Shown here piece after piece: positions 1 through 5,356 of a DNA stretch of 6,786 nt (the stretch's first letter is position 1; every line of letters begins with the position of its first letter). The translations under genes and the position numbers were made by a program. The stretch comes from Candidatus Bathyarchaeota archaeon (GTDB lineage Archaea; Thermoproteota; Bathyarchaeia; RBG-16-48-13; GCA-020355125): positions 1-6,786 of the forward strand of contig JAUWWH010000049.1 of NCBI GenBank assembly GCA_030617005.1. Direction: 5' to 3'. Under the pieces are notes generated by a model, which did not search any database, was not told the origin of the DNA, and saw nothing but the letters and a program-made list of their open reading frames with translations.

Positions 1-565
1 AACGACAAATCCAATGTGGTAATTCTGGGATTTTATTATCACGACACTTATGATGAGGACAAAGAACAGTCTCGTATGAAATGTTACGAACTTTAATTAT
101 GCTGGGATACAACGATGCAAAATCTACCACCGTGACATTGAAGTGTACACCAGGTTTGGGGTTAACGACTGCAGCTCCCTTATACTTCTTTCCTTTACTC
201 ACTGCAATTGAAGATGCGTTACCCTTGACTGCTAGAATATCCTTTGATCTAGGAATAAGATAGTTCAAACGTCGGTGTTCAAAATACATTAAGTTTCTTA
301 TCCATCTAGAAACTCCTTGCCTAGTCAAGTCTTCCATGGGTAATTTTGTGATCCGCATAAGAATAAAGATAAGCTTCATCACTAAATTATCGCTAAAAGT
401 CGTTAGTTTAAGAGTTAATTCTGAGTCTCTTAAGCAGTATTTTGCAAGCTCTGAGTGTGTTAACTTCGATATGGGCGATTTTAATGGAATTTTTCCTAAT
501 CCTAAAAGTGCTATAGCTATAGCATTTAGAGAGAACTCAGTATATTTTCTACTAAAGGCGTAGTT
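1..565 (-). pseudogene. polB: Continuation of the same polB frame after the stop: Exo III and polymerase motif A; runs off the window
   Basis: After TAA 566-568 the same frame is open for 188 codons down to base 2. It begins NYAFSRKYTE, which matches NYAFEGKYNE of Sulfolobus Dpo1 (recalled). It contains Exo III YCLRDSEL (416-423 counted from the gene start) and LTTFSDNLVMKLI, which aligns with LTTFNNDLTMKLI. Polymerase motif A is DFASLYPSII (521-530, catalytic D521), followed by SYETVLCPHHKC and a further Cys near the edge, a cysteine insert in the palm that may bind metal. Motifs B and C and the thumb lie outside the window. There is no start codon with an SD close after the stop (the first ATG is at 377-379), so a second, separately started protein looks unlikely. 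No other lesion is present, which points to a very recent mutation, readthrough, or a one-base sequence error. Confidence 0.88.
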
Positions 566-1684
566 TTATATAGATCTATTAAAGAAGAACCTGTAAAGGT
601 CAATATGTATACCATACTTTAGCAAGGCAAATCTTGATCCTAGAATTATTGGAATCCCACTTTTTTGAAAGCCTAAATTTTCAGCTCGATGGTAAATATA
701 ACGTAAATCAAAGTCATCACCGTTGAAAGTTAAGATAAGGGGATATATCCATAGAACCTTAAATATTTCCTTTATGAGTTCCACTTCATCATTATAATAT
801 TCTACTTTCACATCGGATGGGTTAGTCTTGACTTCTTTGTTAGTATCTTCTTTATTTTTTAGCACTAGAACTCTCTTAGTACCATCTGTATCTATGAAGG
901 ATGTGGCTATTATTGGGTTATTGGCCTCATTAGGATCTGGAATTATATCCTCTTTTGGAGAGTATACCTCGATATCTAACGCAAGTCTTTGTATGTTGGG
1001 TACGGGACATTGAAGAAGTTTAGTCCAATGAGTAATATACGCCTTAAATTCTTTAGGTTCATCTTTGAAGATGGATTGAATATTTCGAAGAACATCCTCC
1101 GGAGGAACGTAATCGATAGCACTTAATTTTCCGTCCTTAACCTTATAGGGCATACCCATGATAAGTTGCTTATCATAGATGTAACAGCTGTAGTATCGAA
1201 TCTTGGCTTCCCACGTTTTTTGTAGAATTTCACGTATTGCTCGGGTTGATCTTCCCCCAATAGTTAGTGGATCTTTGGCGATGATCTTCGACATTGTAAC
1301 TTCTTTATCTTGTAGTAGATCATATTTTCTCACAGTTTCTATACGGGTCAACCCTGGGTGATTCTTAAGAGCGCCGATGTTTTCGAGCTCTGTCTTTGAG
1401 AGGTCTGATAAGCAGTAGGGTAGATGATCTGTATTGTCGTACCAGAAATGAATCCTCTGTCTCTTAGGGATATATAATTTTAGGTATGCTACCCGTTTTT
1501 TTCCGTCATAGTTTGTGGATATTGCGTATGCTTTAGCTATATTTTCTGACTTGATCATTTTTAAAACTGGTTTTTTCTCCTTTCGTTTTACTCGTTTATG
1601 TGATTCAGTTTCATAATTTGAGTTAGATTTATTGATTGTTTTTAATTTCATCTCCGTGAATCTTTCTAAGGGTTGAATAGTCAT
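566..1684 (-). CDS. polB: Family B DNA polymerase (PolB1 type), N-terminal and exonuclease part, ended by an in-frame stop
   Basis: This is the N-terminal 372 residues of a replicative family B DNA polymerase. The 3'-5' proofreading exonuclease is visible. Exo I is LALDIEVYSP (D237, E239) and Exo II is FNGDDFDL (320-327, catalytic D326). The segment HIDLYRFFFNR near 360-370 aligns with Sulfolobus Dpo1 (recalled) without gaps. Residues 12-46 form a basic, low-complexity extension before the conserved N-terminal domain (FWYDNTDHLPYCLSDLS at 80-96). The first ATG at 1684 is chosen because AGGT lies 7 bases upstream (1692-1695); Met12 and Met43 are alternatives. The frame ends at TAA 566-568 in the middle of a conserved block, and the same frame then runs open to the window edge with Exo III and polymerase motif A. 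So this is the first part of an interrupted gene, not a complete short protein. Family assignment is very sure; whether the stop is real is not. Confidence 0.93.
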   Translation of the reverse strand: MTIQPLERFTEMKLKTINKSNSNYETESHKRVKRKEKKPVLKMIKSENIAKAYAISTNYDGKKRVAYLKLYIPKRQRIHFWYDNTDHLPYCLSDLSKTELENIGALKNHPGLTRIETVRKYDLLQDKEVTMSKIIAKDPLTIGGRSTRAIREILQKTWEAKIRYYSCYIYDKQLIMGMPYKVKDGKLSAIDYVPPEDVLRNIQSIFKDEPKEFKAYITHWTKLLQCPVPNIQRLALDIEVYSPKEDIIPDPNEANNPIIATSFIDTDGTKRVLVLKNKEDTNKEVKTNPSDVKVEYYNDEVELIKEIFKVLWIYPLILTFNGDDFDLRYIYHRAENLGFQKSGIPIILGSRFALLKYGIHIDLYRFFFNRSI

Positions 1685-2348
1685 TTTTTTTACCTATGTT
1701 TTTTTTAAGGATATATTTGATGAAAAATAATATGTTATTTTCAGCGATTAGGTTTTTTTCTAATTCATAAGTTATTTTTTTATGAATAAGAATTTTTTTG
1801 ATTTACCTTATTCGTATTGTTTTATGTTTTTCATTATATCATTTGTATGGTAGATTTTTTTAATGTTTATGTAAGGAAGAATCTTTTATTAGATCATCTA
1901 CACCGTCTAAGATCTGATTCATTTAATACTCTTTATTGGATTGACATTCTCGAAATATCGAGTACTATTTTTTAGTTTTTTTAATAGGTTTTTAAGGATT
2001 AATTAGTTTTGAGCGGGGATATACCTGTAGTGAGGAGTATATTTTCTTCTTACTTTTGTTACCACAATTGTATCCATTTACGTTGGATTTATTGGATTCT
2101 TCTCCAATTTCTAAATTATGTTATTGAACATTGACTTAATCATCTTGGTACTTGTATATTCTATTCACCTTTTATGTGATACCTCCGAGAATAAATGTTC
2201 TAGAAATTTAAGGTTAACGATATGAAATATTTTTATTCACTCAAGATTTAGTAAGTATCAGTTTAACCCATTAATAATATGTACCGATACAACTCAACGA
2301 CAAAGAGGGCGATTGGCATCAAAAGAGATTGGAATGAATGTACCCATC
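1685..2348. other. Long T-rich intergenic region (664 bases) with small hairpins, no supported gene
   Basis: No reading frame here has convincing coding character on either strand. It contains three small inverted repeats: ATTCATAA/TTATGAAT (1763-1770 and 1780-1787); CTCGA/TCGAG around AATA (1949-1962), followed on the plus strand by T-rich sequence with a run of seven or more T; and ATATAC/GTATAT (2019-2024 and 2037-2042), also followed by T-rich sequence on plus. These could be plus-strand terminators or leftovers of structured RNA, but no plus-strand gene ends here. I found no tRNA, clear C/D-box RNA or CRISPR-like repeat. Confidence 0.5.
1711..1718 (-). promoter_or_regulatory. Possible TATA box of polB
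   Basis: The minus strand reads AAATATAT about 30 bases upstream of the polB ATG. Transcription would then start only a few bases before the ATG. No clear BRE precedes it, and the surrounding sequence is so AT-rich that chance matches are common. Confidence 0.3.
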
Positions 2349-3137
2349 TTAACGAGACTTTTCTAGTAATCGTTCACCTATCCTAATAATGCTTTTTACA
2401 CCCGTTGTCGGATTAGAAATATCTACTATTCCACCTGTTGCATCTGTTCTTTTAATTACTTCATCATAAGGAATGAATCCAAGTAAAGGAATCTTATTCT
2501 TTTTAAAATATTGTTTAATCCTCTTTTCATCGAAATCATCACACACCTTATTACCAATAGAAAAGATATTTCTAAGCCCCATCTCACTAGAAAGCCTAAA
2601 GATTCTTTTCGCAGTCTCTAGAGATTTTAAGTTTGGTTCACAAACTATTAGCATTACATCAATATGTTCGACTGTACCTCTACCTAAATGTTCAACTCCT
2701 GCGACCATGTCTACTACAACCACCTCTTTACGCTTTGTCAGAAGGTGTCGAAGTAAAGCTCTAATTAAGGTGTTAGCAGGACACATACACCCCTGTCCAG
2801 CAGATCTAACAGCGCCCATAATAAGGAGAGGAACACCTACTGGAGACTCAACGCTAAATTTTTGAACTATATTATCAACCCTGAAAGAAAGGCGAAAGAG
2901 GGACCCATAAGAACCTGGTCTTACTCCTGTTTTTTCTTCGATCAAGTTCAAGTTTTCTGAGATCGGGATTATCTTATCTGCTTCTTCAGGAGTTATACCT
3001 AAACTAAAAGCCAGTGTGGTATTAGGATCTGCATCGATAGCTAAAACTTTAAATCCTTTTTGCATGAATGTACGGGCTAATAATGCCGCTATTGTTGTCT
3101 TACCAGTTCCTCCTTTACCTGATACTGCAATTTTCAT
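2349..3137 (-). CDS. cooC: CooC-type CODH maturation ATPase (nickel insertion)
   Basis: This is a complete 262-residue P-loop ATPase of the MinD/ParA (SIMIBI) class. CooC proteins drive ATP-dependent insertion of nickel into the C-cluster of carbon monoxide dehydrogenase in the cytoplasm, working as dimers. A deviant Walker A, GKGGTGKT (7-14), has signature Lys8 and Lys13. DADPN lies at 35-39, and a Walker B-like VVVVDM ends in Asp143. Two features separate it from MinD/ParA: the CMC pair (Cys117 and Cys119), the metal-binding CxC at the CooC dimer interface, and VEHLGRGT (148-155), a CooC signature. The residue after DM is Val145 where I remember Glu in many CooC proteins; I cannot judge whether this matters. 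The ATG at 3137 has GTGAG five bases upstream and starts the P-loop at the usual distance. No CODH subunit gene is in the window, so its partner must be encoded elsewhere. Confidence 0.88.
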   Translation of the reverse strand: MKIAVSGKGGTGKTTIAALLARTFMQKGFKVLAIDADPNTTLAFSLGITPEEADKIIPISENLNLIEEKTGVRPGSYGSLFRLSFRVDNIVQKFSVESPVGVPLLIMGAVRSAGQGCMCPANTLIRALLRHLLTKRKEVVVVDMVAGVEHLGRGTVEHIDVMLIVCEPNLKSLETAKRIFRLSSEMGLRNIFSIGNKVCDDFDEKRIKQYFKKNKIPLLGFIPYDEVIKRTDATGGIVDISNPTTGVKSIIRIGERLLEKSR

Positions 3138-3190
3138 TTTTTCTCACATTCCAATTCTAGACTTATTCACTACATTTGGATTTTTACCAA

Positions 3191-3199
3191 TTTTATAAA
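3191..3199 (-). promoter_or_regulatory. TATA box of cooC
   Basis: The minus strand reads TTTATAAAA, a near-ideal archaeal TATA box, centred about 58 bases upstream of the cooC ATG. It predicts a leader of about 30 bases containing the GTGAG ribosome site at 3143-3147. This suggests cooC is transcribed on its own and not by readthrough from the SRP RNA. Confidence 0.55.
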
Positions 3200-3273
3200 T
3201 TATATGCTCTATGTTCAAATTCAAGAATAGTTTAGATCAAAAGTACCATCAGTCTTAGTATTATAAATCCTCA

Positions 3274-3603
3274 GGTGAGCGATGGATCACTGAAGATCGA
3301 CGTCCGGTTTTCCACGAACCATTAACAACCGGGCTCATACCCGCTACCCCCTAAGCGCCGATCGTCTGAGTTTAGGTTGCTCTCTCCCGAGCCTGGCCAG
3401 ATTCACTCAGTAATTATGGAAATAATCCCTGTGAAGAGACTATCCCATAACCGCCAACCCTAGGGGACAGGTATTCATTGTCGGTACATTAAAGATTGAG
3501 AGGAGCCTAAGCGCCTCACTTCAGCATTGTCCGCCGTATAGGGGGTTTGCGGTCAGGATTTCTCCTTAGGGAACCCCTAGTTCCCACTTAGATCCACCAC
3601 TCA
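3274..3603 (-). ncRNA. Signal recognition particle RNA (archaeal SRP RNA, 7S)
   Basis: The RNA is about 330 bases, the usual archaeal length, and is GC-rich against an AT-rich background. Its ends pair: minus-strand TGAGTGGTGGATC (3603-3591) with GATCCATCGCTCA (3288-3276) gives a 13-pair helix 1 with two G-U pairs. In the Alu domain, helix 3 is GGGAAC/GTTCCC (3585-3580 and 3574-3569) and helix 4 is AGGA-GAAA-TCCT (3566-3555). Domain IV is closed by CTGAGT/ACTCAG (3410-3366). It holds the SRP54-binding symmetric loop CAGG opposite AGCA around a CTC-GGGA-GAG hairpin, a GNRA tetraloop where GGAA is more usual. The RNA would scaffold SRP54 and SRP19 and direct membrane and secreted proteins to the translocon. 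The exact ends are uncertain by a few bases. Confidence 0.9.
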
Positions 3604-3625
3604 ACATAAATAATAGTTGGGACTT

Positions 3626-3632
3626 CTATAAA
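3626..3632 (-). promoter_or_regulatory. TATA box of the SRP RNA gene
   Basis: The minus strand reads TTTATAG centred about 26 bases upstream of the 5' end of helix 1, exactly where an archaeal TATA box should sit. An A-rich GCAAAATC precedes it as a possible BRE. The plus strand of the same site reads CTATAAAG, so it could also work in the opposite direction. Confidence 0.6.
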
Positions 3633-3710
3633 GATTTTGCACAAACTGGATAGATATGTTAATCGTATTAAAGGGTTTATGGAGTCAATTCAGGTCCCTT
3701 TATGAAATAA

Positions 3711-3753
3711 AAATGAGCTAAAAAAAGGAAATATTGCTCATTTCTATTTTTTT
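3711..3753 (+). terminator. Hairpin plus T7 run (terminator-like)
   Basis: AAATGAGC (3711-3718) pairs perfectly with GCTCATTT (3736-3743) across a 17-base loop, followed by seven T at 3747-3753. The loop contains a run of seven A, so the minus strand also carries a T run and the element could stop transcription from both sides. In archaea the T run matters more than the stem. Confidence 0.45.
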
Positions 3754-3838
3754 GGTACATTTATTGTGCTCCTAATATCTATCGTAGTTTATTATCCATC
3801 TTTTTATCTTTCTAACTCTTTCTTGTAACGGAATAGAC

Positions 3839-3855
3839 TGGAAAGTTTTAAATTA
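3839..3855 (+). promoter_or_regulatory. Promoter of tRNA-Ser (BRE plus TATA)
   Basis: GGAAAG followed by TTTTAAATTA lies about 30-45 bases upstream of the mature tRNA end, a good purine-rich BRE and TATA arrangement that leaves room for a short leader removed by RNase P. A second AT block, TTTTATAAAA at 3875-3884, touches the tRNA and is too close to be its TATA box. Confidence 0.5.
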
Positions 3856-3884
3856 TTGAAGATCATTCAATTGATTTTATAAAA

Positions 3885-4001
3885 GCCGGGGTATCCTAGT
3901 CTGGTAGGGAGCAGGCCTGCTAAGTCTGTGACCCTTTGGGTCTCACGGGTTCAAAGTTCTAAGAGGAATCTCTTGGGATGAAAATCCCGTCCCCGGCGCC
4001 A
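3885..4001 (+). tRNA. tRNA-Ser(GCU) with a T-loop intron and encoded CCA
   Basis: The acceptor stem is GCCGGGG (3885-3891) with CCCCGGC (3991-3997), then discriminator G3998 and encoded CCA (3999-4001). The D stem is TCCT/GGGA (3894-3897 and 3907-3910). The anticodon stem is CAGGC/GTCTG around loop CTGCTAA, giving anticodon GCT (3919-3921), which reads the serine codons AGC and AGU. A long variable arm, GACCC-TTT-GGGTC (3930-3942), confirms a class II tRNA and thus serine. The T stem is ACGGG/CCCGT (3945-3949 and 3986-3990). The T loop is split by 29 bases; removing 3956-3984 restores a standard TTCAAAT loop. The gene stands alone on the plus strand, facing sucCD. Confidence 0.95.
3956..3984 (+). 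other. tRNA intron in the T loop, position 59/60, with a complete BHB motif
   Basis: The precursor folds into the archaeal splicing-endonuclease substrate. The T stem ACGGG/CCCGT is the outer helix. The central 4-pair helix is TTCA (3950-3953) with TGAA (3979-3982). The 3-base bulges are AAG (3954-3956) and AAT (3983-3985). The inner helix is TTCTAAGAG/CTCTTGGGA (nine pairs, three of them G-U) with loop GAAT. Cutting after the second base of each bulge gives exactly a 29-base intron and joins A59 to U60. The fold is read directly from the sequence; splicing is inferred from known EndA rules. Confidence 0.9.
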
Positions 4002-4313
4002 ATTTTAATTCAAATTTATGACACATTAACTAAATAATTAAAATTACTAAGAATAAACAGATTATTGAACTAATCATTAAAAGAAACTAAAAAAGGGATA
4101 CCGAATTTAAAAGGATCACTGTTGTAAATCTCTTAGTATAAGTATCTTTATCAAAATACTTGTTATAGAAAGACGTGAAAATGTGTTACCTATATCAATA
4201 TAATTAAACTTTTTTTTAAAAAATATGTTCCCTTTAAGATTTCTTAAGTTCTGTTCTACTTCAAGGTTGAATATTATAAAGTACTCTAAAGTCGTGAAAA
4301 AAGAGAGGAGTTT

Positions 4314-4430
4314 ATGGAAGAACTTTATGTTGATACATGATTTTCTGAATATCTTTCATCGTCAGAAGAGTATTTAGAACAATTAAGACGCTCTACTGGT
4401 ATTCAGGGTTATAGTAAGCTACGAATATAA
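4314..4430 (+). pseudogene. Possible small ORF with an internal TGA, function unknown
   Basis: An ATG at 4314 follows GAGAGGAG (4303-4310), one of the strongest SD-like sequences in the window, and TATTATAAA (4272-4280), a good TATA box about 38 bases upstream. After eight codons (MEELYVDT) the frame meets TGA (4338-4340), then stays open for 29 codons, beginning FSEYLSSSEEYLEQLRR, to TAA at 4428-4430. The second part is rich in Glu, Ser and Tyr and looks protein-like, but an open run this short is easily random. If TGA replaced TGG (Trp), this would be a 38-residue protein. I do not recognise a family. It could be a decayed gene, a sequence error, or chance. Confidence 0.3.
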
Positions 4431-4463
4431 CTAAAAATATTATGGGTAAGTGAAACATAATTA

Positions 4464-4497
4464 TTAAAAACAGGAAGTAATTATTCTTGAAAAAAGG
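4464..4497 (-). terminator. Oligo-T terminator of sucCD
   Basis: Starting about 10 bases past the sucD stop, the minus strand has six T (4495-4490) and then five T (4470-4466) with no strong hairpin, the usual form of an archaeal terminator. It lies at the end of the operon, facing the tRNA and small ORF. Confidence 0.45.
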
Positions 4498-4504
4498 GTA
4501 TATT

Positions 4505-5356
4505 TTATTTTAGCAATCTAACAATTTCTGATGGAAGCTGTGCAACTTTGATTCCTACACTCATAAATTTGTCTATTTTCGATCTAGCTGTTCCCATACC
4601 TGCTGATATAATAGCCCCTGCATGTCCCATTCTCTTATCCGGTGGAGCGGTTCTTCCTGCAATATAAGCTACTACGTACTTTGAATAATCTTTCAGAAAC
4701 TTAGCTGTCCTTTCTTCCAAGTCTCCCCCGATCTCTCCAATAACCACGATTTTTTCTGTTCTATGATCTTTTTCAAACAATTTTAATGCATCAATGAAAT
4801 CTATTCCGATTATTGGATCTCCACCAATTCCAAGAACCGTACTTTGGCCCAGATTATTCCTAGATAGTTCATTAACTATCTCATATGTTAGCGTTCCACT
4901 CCTCGAAATTATGCCCACCTTCCCTTTTTTGAATATGTGTGATGGCATTATTCCAACTTTACACTCGTTTATTGAGATGATTCCAGGGGTATTTGGTCCA
5001 ATAACGGTTAAAGCATTTTCTTTTGCTTTGTTCATTATTTCTATTGAATCGTGAATTGGAATGCCTTCAGAAATAATCACCAAATTTAAGCCATTATCTA
5101 AAGCTTCAAAAGCAGCGCTCTTTGCAAATCGAGCTGGAACGAAAAGAATCGAATAATCAGCAGGATTGTAGTCTTGAGCTTCCTTAACTGTGTTAAAGAC
5201 TGGGATTCCATGGACTTCCTGTCCACCTTTCTTTGGGGTTACACCGGCTGTAATGTTAGTACCGTATTCTTTCATCAGTTTGGTATGGAAAGAACCTTGG
5301 TGTCCGGTTGCTCCTTGAACTATGACTTTCGTTTTTTTATCTATTAAAATAGTCAT
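4505..5356 (-). CDS. sucD: Succinyl-CoA synthetase, alpha subunit
   Basis: This is a complete 283-residue alpha subunit of the ADP-forming succinate-CoA ligase, which interconverts succinyl-CoA with succinate, CoA and ATP in the TCA cycle. The N-terminal CoA-binding Rossmann domain carries GATGHQGSFH (15-24) and GVTPKKGG (38-45). Then come IGPNTPG (119-125, Thr where bacteria often have Cys), SRSGTLTYE (151-159), GIGGDP (176-181) and GEIGGDLEE (207-215). The phosphohistidine is His245 in MGHAGAI, matching His246 of E. coli SucD. Length is normal for the family (about 290). The ATG at 5356 overlaps the TGA of sucC by four bases (ATGA), and AGGTGG lies just upstream inside sucC, so the subunits are probably made in equal amounts by coupled translation. 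An acetate-type ADP-forming ligase is less likely, because those have a different, usually fused, domain order. Confidence 0.95.
   Translation of the reverse strand: MTILIDKKTKVIVQGATGHQGSFHTKLMKEYGTNITAGVTPKKGGQEVHGIPVFNTVKEAQDYNPADYSILFVPARFAKSAAFEALDNGLNLVIISEGIPIHDSIEIMNKAKENALTVIGPNTPGIISINECKVGIMPSHIFKKGKVGIISRSGTLTYEIVNELSRNNLGQSTVLGIGGDPIIGIDFIDALKLFEKDHRTEKIVVIGEIGGDLEERTAKFLKDYSKYVVAYIAGRTAPPDKRMGHAGAIISAGMGTARSKIDKFMSVGIKVAQLPSEIVRLLK

Larger units (their letters stand above)
3604..3884. other. Intergenic region between the diverging SRP RNA and tRNA genes, with a 21-codon ORF of doubtful status
   Basis: This 281-base stretch contains the SRP RNA TATA box, a terminator-like hairpin and the tRNA promoter. 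On plus, an ATG at 3656 opens 21 codons ending with TAA at 3719-3721, about 25 bases after the plus-strand reading of the TATA site (3625-3632) and directly before the hairpin. AAAGGG (3670-3675) can pair with CCCTTT (3696-3701). This could be a short transcript, but there is no SD and the ORF is short enough to be chance. Confidence 0.3.
4002..4504. other. Intergenic region between tRNA-Ser and sucD (503 bases)
   Basis: This is AT-rich sequence between two converging genes. It holds a hairpin ATAAGTAT/ATACTTGT (4138-4145 and 4156-4163), an eight-T run at 4210-4217 followed by A that could stop transcription in either direction, a short broken ORF (4314-4430) and the sucD terminator. I see no further RNA gene or intact ORF of useful length. 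Confidence 0.5.

Noticed and set aside
336..563. 75-codon plus-strand ORF
   Set aside because: It lies opposite the open minus-strand polB continuation with Exo III and motif A nearby; it is a shadow.
1861..1923. Minus-strand 20-codon ORF with acidic, protein-like composition
   Set aside because: Too short, with a stop directly before its ATG and no SD.
2118..2225. Plus-strand 35-codon ORF with a hydrophobic start, like a signal peptide
   Set aside because: No SD or clear promoter; hydrophobic codons are expected by chance in T-rich sequence.
2473..2865. 130-codon plus-strand ORF
   Set aside because: It is the reverse shadow of cooC, whose P-loop and CxC motifs make the minus strand certain.
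3274..3603. RNase P RNA as the identity of the GC-rich RNA
   Set aside because: The CAGG/AGCA domain IV hairpin, Alu-type helices 3 and 4 and closing helix 1 fit SRP RNA; the conserved RNase P core motifs are not seen.
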